In this document: positions 22,607 to 35,963 of the stretch, piece by piece | Layout of the letters: each line of letters starts with the position of its first letter | Position numbering within the stretch: the stretch's first letter is position 1 | NCBI GenBank assembly: GCA_037962975.1 | Contig: CM075670.1 | Span: 234,006,242-234,070,241, forward strand | Source of the DNA: Clitoria ternatea | Lineage: Eukaryota; Streptophyta; Magnoliopsida; Fabales; Fabaceae | Length of the DNA: 64,000 nucleotides | Reading direction: 5' to 3' | Program-made: the position numbers and the translations under genes | The notes under the pieces: generated by a model | Database searches by the model: none | The model's input: only the letters and a program-made list of their open reading frames with translations | What the model was told of the DNA's origin: nothing

Positions 22607-24474
22607 TGATGAATGCTTATTTTATGATTAAATTCATGACTCAATTGGAATCATTTTCTGAAAAACGTAACTAGATTGGTGAATAACTGAGCATGATTTT
22701 GATTATAAATAATAATGTGTTAAGTAAATAAGCTTGCTTTGAAAACTATTGAAGAAAGGTTCCAAAATAATAATGTGTTAAGTAAATAACAGCACCTCAC
22801 GCTTAAGCTTGACCTCGAGCGCGCTTGAGCGCAACCTTGTTGAAGAATGAAGAAAACAAAGAAGCATCAGGATCCTCTCACGCTCAAGCGTGGGAATGAG
22901 TCGCTTGAGCGTGAGCCCGAGAGCGCCCAAGCGAGGAGCAAACATGATCATAAGCGTGGGCATGAGCCCGAGCACGCTTAAGCGCGGCGCGAGCGTGAAA
23001 GACAAAAGCTGAAGAAAAAAGGGACTCGCTTAAAGTGCAACAGGCCCAGCTTGAAGCGAAAGATCAAGAACCTCCAAACGCTTGAGCGAGAAAGGGAGAC
23101 GCTCAAGCGTGAGCCCGAGCGCGCCTGAGCGAGGGTAAGCGAGGAGCAAGCGTGAGAAGGAAAGGAAGCCACGCTTGAGCGTGGCTTGGGCGAGGAACAT
23201 ATATGTTGAAGTGCTCGCTTAAGCGTGACAGGTTTAGCTTGGGCGAAGATGAAAGAGTATCAGGAAATGTCTCACGCTTGAGCGAGACAAGGAGGCGCTC
23301 AAGCGTGAACCCGAGTACGCCTGAGCGTGAAGTAAGCGTGGATCAAGCGTATGCTAAACAGAGGAACCACGCTTAAGCGTGGTTAAGGAAGCTCAAGCGC
23401 AAGACAACCAGTGAACATCAGTACCCTTCACGCTTGAGCGTAACCACTAAGCTCAAGCGTGACTCATGCAGTATGGGATTTTTCAATTTAATATTCACCA
23501 ATGGTGCGATGCCGACTCACCCACTTTCTTGTGTTTCTACAAGTCTCTGAAAGATGCTGCATGGGTTCTACACAAGTGGGCAAGGGAAGCTGAACCATAA
23601 CTCCTATAAATCAAGCTACAAACAAATCATCAAGGAAATCCATCATCAGATTCATCCCCTGTATTTCACATCTTTTCCATTATTTTCTGTATGCATTCTT
23701 TTGATGGTGAAAATGCAAGGCATGAGTAACTAATCTCCCTTATGGGATTGGCTGTAATCCATTCAACACTGAAGTAATACTGTTGTAAGTTTTTATTTAG
23801 TAATGAGATTTGATAAGTTCTGTATTTCCTTTTGCGTTTAATGCCTGAAAGTACTTGATCACTATTTTCTTGTTTTAAGTTTTCTCAAGTATGCTGGGAA
23901 GTGACTTTTGAAAGCAGATCCGAAAGAAATACTTGTTGTGAGTAGGTAGCCAGGGATGGCGTCTAACGCAATAAACGTCAAAACAATCGATCGATAGTGC
24001 TGGTATGATTTCAAAGTGACTGAGGGATCAGCGGTTTGAAATCATTCTTATGAATTTTGTAGTCGAGGGATCGATACAAATGACTTTGATTGTGACGTAG
24101 AAATTATCTTTTTGATTTACTTATATAAAAACTTATGCAGCTTACAGAAGGTGAAGATGTGATGAAGCCAATCCCTGTTTTAAAAAACTGATTTTCCCAA
24201 TACCATTTACTGTTATCCTTTGCAAATTTTATTCTCTGTTATTTATTACTTTTTCATTCAACAGCATTCACAACAAAACAAACTAAAAACCTTCTGCCTA
24301 ATCAATTCAAAACTAAGATCTTCATTCTAACACCTCCTCAGTGGAACGACAACTATACTATATTACAACTTCTATGTTTAAACTTGGCACATCCACTGCA
24401 TTGAGTTCATATTATACAAACTTGATTCTCTTTCAATGAACTCTTCAATATCAATATAATCAAAAACCTTATCA
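22607..24474 (+). repeat. Array B LTR 2 (shared by both units)
   Basis: 1,868 bp. It serves as 3' LTR of unit 1 and 5' LTR of unit 2, with no intervening flanking DNA. It contains a 20-bp perfect palindrome (AACCACGCTT and its complement) at 23365-23384 within its CTTGAGCG array (about 22798-23463). Confidence 0.92.
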
Positions 24475-24613
24475 AGTTTTGGCGCCGTAGCCGGGGAGGT
24501 GATTTAAGTTTGAATATTTTAGCATTGAATTGACAAGACAGTGTAAATAAATTTGTTTTCAATTTGTTTTTATTTTTTTATGTAGTAACTTTGCTATTTT
24601 GAGTACTTGATTT

Positions 24614-26560
24614 ATGATCTTGAGAGGACAGGGTACAAAAGAACAACTTGCATTTGATCCAGAGATAGACAGGTTCCTCAAGAAAATCAAGAAAGCCAAG
24701 CAAAACTCCCAGGCAGGACAAACTTCCTCTGATACAATGGATGACAACAGCAATAATCAAAACCCATCAAGGAGAACACTTGGAGACTATGCTTTACAGC
24801 AAGGGCCAAGACATTTCTCAAGCATTACAATTCCAAACACTGTCAGAGCACTACAAATGAAACCAGCATTTCTGAGTTTGATTAGTTCACATCAATTCCA
24901 TGGAATGTCCAGTGAAGATCCGTACTCTCACTTGGCCACATTCTATGAATTGGTTGGAACCATGGGATTTAACCAAGATGTTATTGATGCTGCATATTTA
25001 AGACTATTTCCTTTCTCTTTAGCAGGAAAAGCAAAGGAGTGGTTACAATCTCATCCAAATCAAAGTTTAAATAGCTGAAACATAGTTGAAGAAAAATTTC
25101 TACAAAGGTTCTTTCCTCCATCTAGATTCATCAAGGCCAAATCAGATATTATAACATTTAGACAAGGCCAAGATGAACCTTTTGGTGAGGCATGGGAACG
25201 CTTTAAATCACTGCTCAGAAAATGCCCAAACCATGGACTTGAAGATATTGCACAGCTTAATATTTTTTACAGTGGTTTAAGGGCTGACACTAAAATGATT
25301 TTAGATGCAGCAGCAGGAGGAACAATGATGACAGTGGATGCTGACCAAGCCACAAGGATAATAGAAGCTTTATCCTCAACAGACTACCAAGCTCAACATG
25401 ATCGTCAACAAGTTCAAAGGAAAGGAGTCCTTGACTTAAACACCACAGATGCCATTTTAGCACAGAACAAAATTCTGACCCAACAATTAGAAGCATTGAC
25501 CAAAAAGATAGCCAATCTTCCACAACAATTACATGCTGTACAATCATCACAACAAGGGCAACAACAAATGCCTGCAACATGTAACTTTTATGGAGGAGAT
25601 CATCTCAATGAGAACTGTGGATCACAAGAAGCAACTGTATACTTCATGAACAACCAAGGAAGGTCTGGTAATTTCAATTCAAATTTTTCTAACCAGCCAT
25701 TTCAGGGATGGAGAAGTAACCAAAACCAAGGCCAAGGATGGAAGTAAGAGCCCAGCTCTTCAAATAAACCATATCAAAATAATGGTCATTCTTTGGTGGA
25801 GAGAACTTCTAGATTAGAGAACACCTTGGAAAAAGTTATACAAACTTCTTTAGCAAGTCAAAAGAACAATGAAGCATCGCTTAAGAACTTGGAAACACAA
25901 TTGGGACAACTAGCCCGACAACTTGCTGAGAAACAGAAGCCTCAGTATGGAGCAAACACTAAAACAAACCCAATAGAGCATTGCAAGGCTGTGACCACAC
26001 TGACTGAGGAAATAACTGAGGAAGAAGATGGACATGATGCTATCATCTCTGAAGCAGTACCTCATAACACCAAAGATCCAGGGAGTTTTTCTATTCCTGT
26101 CACTATTGGAAATCTTTCAAAAAGTAAAGCTTTATTAGATCTTGGTGCTAGTGTAAATTTGATGCCATTATCCACACTTAAAAGTATAGGGGATTTTTCA
26201 GTAAAGCCAACAAACATGACTTTAAAAATGGCAGATCAATCAATAAAAACCCCTTATGGTATTGCTGAAAATGTTGAGGTCAAAGTTGATAAATTTGAAT
26301 TTCATGAGAACTTTGTTGTCATAGATATGGAGGAAGATTCTAAAGTCCCTCTAATACTGGGGAGACCATTCTTGAAAGCAGCCAAAGTCATCATAAATGT
26401 GGATGATAGAAAAGTAAAAATTCGAGTGCAAAAAGAAGAAGCTGATTTTGCTATTGAAGGTGCACTTGAAAAACAGAATGGAAGAAAGCCAAGGCCTGAC
26501 TTAGGCAAGGAGGTGGAAAAACTCAATACTCTTATCCACCAACTCCATGACCCAACTTGA
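24614..26560 (+). pseudogene. Gag-protease of B unit 2, two nonsense mutations
   Basis: Near-identical to 19118-21064 at the same offset (+5,496), with the same frame throughout. Two stops break it: TGG to TGA at 25076-25078 and CAA to TAA at 25745-25747, both G-to-A or C-to-T changes. It shares the Cys-to-Tyr change in the zinc knuckle, so that defect predates the duplication. Protease motifs are intact but would not be translated from the gag start. Confidence 0.9.
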
Positions 26561-26573
26561 AAAATCTATCAGG

Positions 26574-26621
26574 CGTCAAGCTAATGACGTTAAACAAGTG
26601 CTTATTGGGAGGAAACCCAAT
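26574..26621 (+). other. Conserved two-hairpin element (B unit 2)
   Basis: Both stems identical to unit 1, at exactly +5,496. Confidence 0.8.
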
Positions 26622-28102
26622 CTTTTATGTTTTCTTTTCATCATGTTGATTTTACCTTAAGTATATTTTATCATAAGATTGAATTTTTCTTTTATTTTTC
26701 AGGCAGCTCATCAAATTCATCCCACTCATTATCCGAAAGCAAGTTTGCAACCCACATTGTTTAGCCTGGGGACAGGCCTTCTTTCTTAGGAGGGGTGAGA
26801 CTTCATAGGCTGGACCAGGACCCTCCTCAAAAGGGCCTTTAGTAAGGGAACAGGAGACAGAGGATGACTCTTCTGAGGATGAGTGATGAGTTTACTGCTT
26901 TAGTTTTTAATTGCTTTAGTTTACTTAGAGTTGGTTTTCTTACTGCAGCATACTTTGAAAATTTTTAAAATTTTCATGCTTTTGGTTGATTGTTTTGATG
27001 CAAAGTCACATGCTTAACATATAAAAAAAATGTTTTGAAAAACCCAACCAGGATTTATAATTTTGGTTTCAAGAAAAGATTCTGAGTTAGTAATTATTTT
27101 GAGGCAATAACATTGGTTTTGAGAAGGCAAATTAACTGATTTAAGACCATGAAAATGAAGGAAATGAACCATTACATTTGTTTGCATGCTTGAAACCCTT
27201 TTAGAATATGGAAGTATGCCTTATAAACCGGTGAGAAGGGAGAAATTTAAACACTGAGAGTCTCATTAGAATTTGCTAAGTTTGCATTGCCTAATTTTCT
27301 GATCAATAATTTTTTCATAAGAAATTAAGCAAGGGAAGGATAAAGGTAATTTTGCAAATAAAATATCCCAGAGCCAAAAAGCTACCCTAAAGTATGCCCT
27401 ATTCCTTGGTAGCCCACTTTTGAGTAAAATTTTTATTCTATAAAAACACCCTAACCCAAGCATGAGAAATAAAAATCCTACCTTATCAGCATGCGTAAAT
27501 TTGATAAGAGCATAAAATAGTTTTGTCCAAAAGGGTCATGAAAGAAACAGAGGCAGAAAAAGAGAATGCTAAAAATAGTAAGTTCTCCAGAGATTCAAAC
27601 AGAGTTAGAGAACTAGAAAAAGAGAAAGAAAGAATTCTGTAGCTTAAAAAGGAAGAAACCTCATAAACTTTGAAAAGTTTCATAATTTATGCTCTTCCTT
27701 ATGCATGTATTTTGAACTCAAAGAAAAACCAAGAATTCTTGTTTAGCCCAGCCTCATTATAACCTTAAAAGACCTTTTGATTCTTACTGCTCTTATGATT
27801 TGATTTTGATTGGAAATGACTGGCAATGTTAATTAGGCAGTTCTTATGATGAATGTATGACACACCTGGTGAGAAATAATGAGAGTTCCTTATTCTTAAT
27901 TGGTTACTTGGCTTGTGAAAAATTGAGTGGTGCATTGTAATTCAAAGGATTGGTATTAAGGATGTTATTTGCCTTAAGTTAAATTGAGATTATTGTCTTT
28001 CAAAATTTTGTCTGCAACTGACTCAGATTATTGAATGCTTGATTCCTTTTCCAAAACTCCTTTTTACTTGAGGACAAGCAAAAATTTAGGTTGGGGAGAG
28101 TT
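26622..28102 (+). other. B unit 2 3' region
   Basis: Same content as 21126-22606, with a handful of substitutions and no indels: end of the third ORF, non-coding DNA, CTTG-AGGA-CAAG hairpin and polypurine tract. Confidence 0.75.
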
Positions 28103-29967
28103 TGATGAATGCTTATTTTATGATTAAATTCATGACTCAATTGGAATCATTTTCTGAAAAACGTAACTAGATTGGTGAATAACTGAGCATGATTTTAATT
28201 ATAAATAATAATGTGTTAAGTAAATAAGCTTGCTTTGAAAACTATTGAAGAAAGGTTCCAAAATAATAATGTGTTAAGTAAATAACAGAACCTCACGCTT
28301 AAGCTTGACCTCGAGCGCGCTTGAGCGCAACCTTGTTGAAGAATGAAGAAAACAAAGAAGCATCAGGATCCTCTCACGCTCAAGCGTGGGAATGAGTCGC
28401 TTGAGCGTGAGCCCGAGAGTGCCCAAGCAAGGAGCAAGCGTGATCATAAGCGTGGGCATGAGCCCGAGCACGCTTAAGCGTGGCGCGAGCGTGAAAGACA
28501 AAAGCTGAAGAAAAAAGGGACTTACTTAAAGTGCAACAGGCCCAGCTTGAAGCGAATCAAGAACCTCCTAACGCTTGAGCGAGAAAGGGAGACGCTCAAG
28601 TTTGAGCCCAAGCGCGCCTGAGCGAGGGTAAGCGAGGAGCAAGCGTGAGAAGGCAAGGAAGCCACGCTTGAGCGTGGCTTGAGCGAGGAACATATATGTT
28701 GAAGTGCTCGTTTAAGTGTGACAAGTTTAGCTTGGGCGAAGATGAAAGAGTATCAGGAAATGTCTCACGCTTGAGCGAGACAAGGACGCGCTCAAGCGTG
28801 AACCTGAGTACGCCTGAGCGTGAAGTAAGCGTGGATCAAGTGTATGCTAAACAGAGGAACCACGCTTAAGCGTGGTTAAGGAAGCTCAAGCGCAAGACAA
28901 CCAGTGAACATCAGTACCCTTCACGCTTGAGTGTAACCACTAAGCTCAAGCGTGACTCATGCAGTATGGGATTTTTCAATTTAATATTCACCAATGGTGC
29001 GATGCCGACTCACCCACTTTCTTATGTTTCTACAAGTCTCTGAAAGATGCTGCATGGGTTCTACGCAAGTGGGCAAGGGAAGCTGAACCATAACTCCTAT
29101 AAATCAAGCTGCAAACGAATCATCAAGGAGATCCTTCATCAGATTCATCCCCTGTATTTCACATCTTTTCCATTATTTTTTGTATGCATTCTTTTGATGG
29201 TGAAAATGCAAGGCATGAGTAACTAATCTCCCTTATGGGATTGGCTGTAATCCATTCAACACTGAAGTAATGTTGTTGTAATTTTTTATTTAGTAATGAG
29301 ATTTGATAAGTTCTGTATTTCCTTTTGCGTTTAATGCCTGAAAGTACTTGATCACTATTTTCTTGTTTTAAGTTTTCTCAAGTATGTTGGGAAGTGACTT
29401 TTGAAAGCAGATCCGAAAGAAATACTTGTTGTGAGTAGGTAGCCAGGGATGGCGTCTAACGCAATAAACGTCAAAACAATCGATCGATAGTGCTGGGATG
29501 ATTTCAAAGTGACTGAGGGATCAGCGGTTTGAAATCATTCTTATGAATTTTGTAGTCGAGGGATCGATACAAATGACTTTGATTGTGATGTAGAAATTAT
29601 CTTTTTGATTTACTTATATAAAAACTTATGCAGCTTACAGAAGGTGAAGATGTGATGAAGCCAATCCCTGTTTTACAAAACTGATTTTCCCAATACCATT
29701 TACTGTTATCCTTTGCAAATTTTATTCTCTGTTATTTATTACTTTTTCATTCAACAGCATTCACAACAAAACAAACTAAAAACCTTCTGCCTAATCAATT
29801 CAAAACTAAGATCTTCATTCTAACACCTCCTCAGTGGAACGACAACTATACTATATTACAACTTCTGTGTTTAAACTTGGCACATCCACTACATTGAGTT
29901 CATATTATACAAACTTGATTCTCTTTCAATGAACTCTTCAATATCAATATAATCAAAAACCTTATCA
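28103..29967 (+). repeat. Array B LTR 3
   Basis: 1,865 bp. It is 3 bp shorter than LTRs 1 and 2 because AGA is lost near 28556. It carries the same CTTGAGCG array (about 28294-28957). Confidence 0.92.
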
Positions 29968-30224
29968 AGTTTTGGCGCCGCAGCCGGGGAGGTGATTTAA
30001 GTTTGAATATTTTAATATTGAATTGACAAGACAGTGTAAATAAATTTGTTTTCAATTTGTTTTTATTTTTTTTGTGTAGTAACTTTGCTATTTTGAGTAC
30101 TTGATTTATGATCTTGAGAGGACAGGGTACAAAAGAACAACTTGCATTTGATCCAGAGATAGACAGGTTCCTCAAGAAAATCAAGAAAGCCAAGCAAAAC
30201 TCCTAGGCAGGACAAACTTCCTCT
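29968..30224 (+). pseudogene. Truncated third B body with gag start
   Basis: Primer site (29973) and the first codons of gag from the ATG at 30108. The frame meets a TAG near 30203 where units 1 and 2 have CAG, and homology stops near 30224 at CTTCCTCT. The next sequence belongs to element C. The truncation removed the rest of the array and any right-hand LTR. Confidence 0.85.
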
Positions 30225-32197
30225 CATATTATGCTATATCAACCCTTTTGATATTTCTCTACATATCTCACTGTATAATTGACAAGATATATATATTCTT
30301 CTGGCTTTCAAAAAACTTGAGAAAGATAAACATATTTATCACTCATTATCTCACGTATACAACGACATATATACATCTGATTTCCTTTGAATATTGAAAG
30401 TAAAAAGAGTATTGTCTTTCAATATTGTTCATAATGACAAAATGAACCTTTAGAAAATCATAAATGATCAAAGATTACAGTATCATATCCAAATGATAAG
30501 GTTTATCAAAGTTTAACATTTACCTTGAATTACAATCATCCAACTTAATATTGTAATAAGGTAAACTAAAACTAAAGATTTAATACCTCTGCCACGACTG
30601 TAACCAATCATTTCCTAGTCTTCGAACCTTGTGGTTTTGAATCCTACTTTTGTCACATCTTTTCTCCTATCAGATTGAGAATTTTATCCTCTTATAATTA
30701 CATCCTTTCATCTTGGACTGCTAGTTATACATCATATAACATATTTTAAACACAAATTCAAACAAGAAAGAGTGAGAAACAAAATATAAGATAAGATATA
30801 AGCATAAGAGTTTTCATAAACTAATATAATAATATCAGTCATAATCTCATACATAATCAATTATGAATGTAGGGTTTCCATAAACATAAAAATTATATTT
30901 TCATTCACACCACCAAAATAGAATGTCACAATCACATGAATGTTATGTAATGCTTTTAATGTTATTATCTTATTTAGTTTATGCATATGGGCCCTTAAAG
31001 TTTTAATTTGTATTGGGCAAACCAGGAGTTTACACTGTTCCATAATTCTAGATAATAATAACATAAATGCCTTCATGGCATATGAACAGCTCAACTGACA
31101 TGGAAACACTTAGAGACTAGTCAGACTGAGAAGGTTTTTATTGTGAAAGTACCCGACACTAGGGAGCGACCCCAGGTCCCCTGAAACACCCTTTCACACC
31201 CTCCCATCCCAAGGCTCGCAATTAAGCCTCCTCTAATGTTTTTTATAATCCGTCCCCAGGCAATATCACATCTCATTTCTCTTTAATGATTCATGATGCA
31301 TGAACTACTCGTGTATTAAGTTGGTTAAGACTTTTAGAAACTCAAGTATAAATTATATCTTTGGGGCCTATAAATCACCACATAGCCACCCTGATAACTA
31401 CACATTTCCAAACTCTTAAATAAGTTCTGCCACACGTAGAAGAATTTCAGTACAATTTTGTTTATCATTCATAAATTGATATCATTATGATTTGAGTTTC
31501 AAAGTCTTAATATATATTCCAAACCTTCTTTGGAGTATTTATAGGAAACTAATTTACTTCAGACACAAGTTTAAATTATTGATCTTTTTCTATCTTTAAT
31601 TACAATACTTGAAAAAATATATAATAAAACACTTTTGAAATTAAAACTCTTATTTTCAAAAGTTTAAAATGAAATATTATTGAAGTATCTTATTTCCATT
31701 TGAGAATCAAATATTTTCATATATATACATATATGAATATATTATTTTCATAAAACAATTTCTCTTTTTTTAATAACTAAAAATTATTCTAAAATTTAAT
31801 TAAATAATTTATTTTGAAAGATAAAAGTAAGTTATAGAAATTATATACTTTTATTGAAAATTAAGAAAAATTTCTTAACAATAATATGAATAAACATTAA
31901 GAAATTATTATAAATAATTTCTTTTAAAGTAATACTTTAAAGAGTAAGAGATAAGTATATTCTTACTGAGTTTTAGCTTTCCGTCATGCTTGTTATATGC
32001 TCACACTCCACATCACAAGATCATCAATCACTCATGAATCACAATCAAATATTATAGTAACATCAATCACAATTAAATATCATCAATCATAAATATTATC
32101 AATCATAATCAAATCAAATATCATCATAAATATTATAATTTAAAGTTTAATAGTTATTTAATTTAATAAACTTAATTTAAAGTCCTTATAATTCATT

Positions 32198-32391
32198 CCT
32201 CGCACAGGTCTATGTAAGTCCATATAGGTCATAATACTCCAAGTCCTTGCATAGGTTTAGTCTAGTCCGTATAAGTTATAAAAGTCTAGATCCTTGCATA
32301 GGTTTAGTCCAGTCCGTATAGGTTATAATAGTCTAAATTCTTGCATAGGTTTAGTCCAGTCCATATAGGTTATAATAGTCTAGATCCATGC
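32198..32391. repeat. 47-bp tandem repeat in C LTR, about 4 units
   Basis: Units of 47 bp around CTTGCATAGGTTTAGTCCAG and TATAGGTTATAATAGTC. Two inner units are nearly identical; the first is more diverged. Confidence 0.85.
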
Positions 32392-32649
32392 ATAGGTATT
32401 TCAAAATAAGTTACACAAGATACTAAATTTATTATTAATTTTAAGTTGAAAAGTTATTATTATAAAATAATAATATTATTAAATTTAAAAGAAGTAGAGG
32501 ACTCCTTCCATTACTCTTATGTCTTTTCATATTATATTCCTATCTCACTCCCCCTTTACCTTGATTTGCTACCAAAAGTGAGTTCGCTCTGCGCCTCCGA
32601 TTTCTAAAAATATTAATACTAATTTATTTCAGAATAGACATAAGATGAA

Positions 32650-32985
32650 AACTAAGATTACTATTTAAAATAGAAATGGTAAATAGTAATTATGCATATT
32701 AATAGAAAATAGTAAATTTTAAATAGTTACCATGAATAGTAACAGTAAATAGTAAAACGTGAATATTAATAGTGAATAGTAAAATATGAATAGTAACAGT
32801 AAATAGAAAAACATGAATAGTAACAGTAAATAGTAAAATGTGAATAGTAACGGTAAATAATGAAACATGAATAGTAAAGGTAAATAGTAATAGTAAATAG
32901 TGATTTACTATTTGAATAGTAATTTACTTTTTGTAATAGTGATTTACTATTAACATAGTAATTTACTATTCAGAATAGTAACTTA
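32650..32985. repeat. AGTAAATAGT/GAATAGTAAC low-complexity repeat in C LTR
   Basis: Irregular units of about 10-25 bp built on AATAGTAA, with a run of inverted TTTACTATT copies near 32925-32970. It ends at the G insertion point. Confidence 0.85.
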
Positions 32986-32986
32986 A

Positions 32987-32991
32987 AATAA
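32987..32991. repeat. Probable target-site duplication of G (left)
   Basis: AATAA here; AATAT follows the other LTR at 44696-44700. Four of five bases match, so one has probably mutated. Confidence 0.6.
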
Positions 32992-33793
32992 TGATCCGGT
33001 CTGGATACCGGTCCCTAAAGTTATGACGTCAGAATGACTTCATGAGAGAGAAACCGGTATCATAGTTCAGGCAGCATCACACCGGATATCCGACATCTCT
33101 CCATCCGCTCTTATCCCATCAGACGTTCTATTCGTTCTCTCTACCACGGATTCTTCACTCGTTATCATTGAACGTCTATATAGCCGTTTGCCTCAGAACC
33201 ACTGTGAGATAAGAGTTCCTTATAACTTATCAGTGAAGATACCTAACATAGCGGAATATGTCATGTCAATGGCCTCAGAGAGCAAGTACATGTGTTAGCG
33301 AATTATGCGGAAAGGTGATTATCCCCCATCCTTATCACAGGATCGTACTCTGATAATTGACCTACCCCCCTGACACACTCTGAGTACTGAGCCACTTTGA
33401 TTGACACACTTCACACGCTATCAGAGCCCAAGGGCCCACTTGCATTCAACGATTCATTTCCTACATTTAACTATAAATAGCTCAATCAAAAACACATGCA
33501 AGGTTACGTTGTCCTAACTCACTTTTACTATTGTATCCTTTGTGAATTCATTGAGTTTATACACTCTTTTGACTTGAGCGTCGAAGAATCTTTGCAGGTG
33601 GTACCACCTTTCGCCCTCTCTCAACGTAAATCGCAGGTGTGAAGGATCTCCAGGACAACAAGACCGGTTTCTCCCACTGAGAGGCCGGACTATAACACCG
33701 GATACCCACAGTACCGGTGTGCAAACCCTCGAACACCTGCACTCTTGTGGTTGGTCCCACACCGGATCCTTGACCCCGGTTCAGATCAGTTCA
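32992..33793 (+). repeat. Element G 5' LTR
   Basis: 802 bp, TGATCCGG..GTTCA. ACTATAAATAG at about 33470-33480 is the likely promoter box. The U5 part contains GACTTGAGCGTC (33571), also conserved in the remnant LTR at 1032-1660. Confidence 0.92.
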
Positions 33794-33794
33794 T

Positions 33795-33812
33795 TGGCAC
33801 GCCCAGTGGGAC
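33795..33812 (+). other. Primer binding site of element G
   Basis: TGGCACGCCCAGTGGGAC directly follows the LTR. The spacing and TGG start are typical of a primer site. I do not assign the tRNA. Confidence 0.7.
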
Positions 33813-33855
33813 TCGTTAGAGTTATTCCCATTTTTGAAGAAGTTTGGTTGTCATA

Positions 33856-35963
33856 ATGGAATGTGATGGACGTGATTTCGCTGATGGTCATGTGGTGGAT
33901 GTGACCCATCAACAGACTGGAAAGAGACTTGTCTTTGAGTCTCCTATTACCAACACCTGGAGGATGGTGCAAGTGCCAACCCCCGATCCTCGAGATGAGG
34001 CTATCAGACAGCTCAGGGAGGAGTTGATGGAGTTGAGGCGGGAGAAAAGAGGAGTTAGGGATAGGGTAACGTCCCATGCAGAGGAGGCTCATCATGCATC
34101 AGTAAGGGATAGATCTACGACCCTCAAGTATTCAAAAATCCCCACATACGAAGAGAGAGAGCAGACCCAAGACTCTGATGATAGAGTCAGTACCAAGAGA
34201 AGGGAGCAGGTAGTGGTAACCTCTAGGACTTATAAGCTCAGTGTTCCTTTCTCAAGGAGATTGATGAGTATTGTCATCCCGAAACATTTGCAAACGACTC
34301 AGCCACTGTCGATCGGAAAGTACAATGGAGAAACTGATCCTACTAAGCACTTGGATGCTTATGTGTATGAAGCCATGTACTTAGGAGCTGACGAAGACGT
34401 CATGTGCAGGATGTTCCCAAGAACACTGACGGAGGAAGCTCTTAGCTGGTTCAAGAGTTTACCTTCAGGATCCATAGATTCTTGGGAGGAAATGATAGCA
34501 GCATTTGAAAGCCATTTTGTCATCTCCAGGGACATCCCGAGAACTTCTCACACCTTGGCACAGATAAGGCAAGGAGAGACTGAAACTCTTAAGGAGTTCT
34601 TGAAGAGGTTCTATAAGGAGGCTGCCTTGGTCGCCAACCTCATGGAGGCAATACAGCTCCATATCGTGGTGGAAGCTTTATAACCTGGTTCTGCTTTTGC
34701 CTTATCCTTGGCAAAGAGCCCCCCAACGACCTTCGAAGAGTTTCGAAAGAAGGCTTCCAAATACGTGGACATAGAGATGCATCTGGAGGCAACAGCAGCT
34801 AGAATGAAGCCTCCAGCACCCTCTCAACAGCCACGGAGAAAGAAGGAGAAGATGAGACCTGAGAAACATACCTTCCGAGAGGACTTTGCAAGCGTTCATC
34901 CACATCAACAAGATAGGTGCGTCTCGTCGTTCAATAACTACGCCCCTCTGAACGCCATGCACTCCCAAATCATGAGGGAGGTTGGCTGGCCAACGCTTAA
35001 TGTTTTTGTATAAGGAAGCCGCTCCCACTCAAGAGGGGAGGTAACCCACGTAAGTATTGCACTTTCCACGAACAGACAGGTCACAACACTGACGAGTGCA
35101 AGGCATTGAAGAATACGGTGGAGACTCTCATTCTGGAAGGAAAGCTGAAGCAATACTTGTTCAGGGAGAAATCTGTAGACGAGCCTCAGAGGATGGACAA
35201 GAGGGGCAGAGATCCTGATGATGAGGATGATAATACTCATAACCCAGCCAAGAAGTTCACTGCAGCTAAAAAGCAGAAAGGAGTAGTGATTGCAGAAGGA
35301 GCTCAATAGAGCAACATACCTCAGCAGCAGAGGCAGGGCAGAGAGAAGTGATTGAGATGATAGCTGGAGGATTTGCTGGAGGAGGAGTATCAATCACAGC
35401 CCGAAAGAATCATCACAAGATGATCATGTCTGTCTAGGGCAAATCAAGAGATAACCGTCCTTTCAGGGACGGTGTGGCAGCCCCAATAGTGTCATTCACC
35501 GATGATGACTTTGGCCCAACGATCCCAGGGGGGACGACGCAGTGGTGATCATTGCTGTAATTGCCAACAAGGACGTGAAAAGGATCCTCGTTGACCAGGG
35601 AAGTTCTTGTGATGTAATTTTTTATAATTATTTCAAAAGAATGGGTTTTAATGATGCAGATCTTCAGCCTTACACGCAAGAGCTCACAGCGTTCAACGGG
35701 GCCAAGCAACCCACTAAAGGGTACCTTGACACCCTGATTTCTTTTGAAGGAGAGCCTGTGCAAGAACGGTCAAATCAAGAATTTTGGTAATTGATGTGGA
35801 ATCTCCCTACAACGGTATCATAGGCCGTCCTACTTTGAACGCAATGGAAGCAATTGTGTCTACTCCTCACCTCCTGATTAAATTCATCGACAAGGACAAC
35901 GGCGTGTCTTCTCTCCACGGTGATCAGGAGATGGCTCGGTACTGTTAGAACCTGAGCCTCAAT
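33856..35963 (+). pseudogene. Element G gag-protease, broken
   Basis: From the ATG at 33856: a charged N-terminus, then a gag domain (LSWFKSLPSGSIDSWEEM..IRQGETETLKEFLKRF). A TAA at 34681-83 interrupts it, and the frame resumes to about 35000. A frameshift near 35010 leads to a CxxH-x4-H-x4-C zinc motif (CTFHEQTGHNTDEC, about 35060-35100), typical of Tat gag. A TAG at 35307 and further shifts follow. The protease has LVDQGSSCDVIF (near 35600); the DQGSS form is usual for Tat elements as I recall. Another shift near 35770 leads to the IIGRPTLN part. A TAG lies just before the pol ATG. The part once coded capsid, nucleocapsid and protease. Confidence 0.85.

Larger units (their letters stand above)
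17111..30224 (+). mobile_element. Array B: tandem non-autonomous Athila-like element (2 units, 3 LTRs, partial third body)
   Basis: Order: LTR, body, LTR, body, LTR, 257 bp of a third body. LTR starts at 17111, 22607 and 28103 are exactly 5,496 bp apart, and both complete bodies are 3,628 bp. LTRs start TGATGAATGC and end CCTTATCA and belong to the same family as element A. Bodies hold a primer site, a gag-protease ORF, the two-hairpin element, the end of the third ORF and a polypurine tract, but no RT, RNase H or integrase. The left junction abuts the remnant gene (GTGTC precedes it); the right end is truncated, so no duplication can be checked. Confidence 0.93.
30232..32991 (-). repeat. Element C 3' LTR, part 1
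   Basis: AT-rich. 30270-31030 matches the 5' LTR fragment at 51370-52147; the rest has no partner in the window. It holds two internal repeats listed separately. No coding potential. Confidence 0.6.

Noticed and set aside
34938..35393. 151-codon minus-strand frame over G gag
   Set aside because: Shadow of the gag-protease region; Leu/Ser-rich with no motif.
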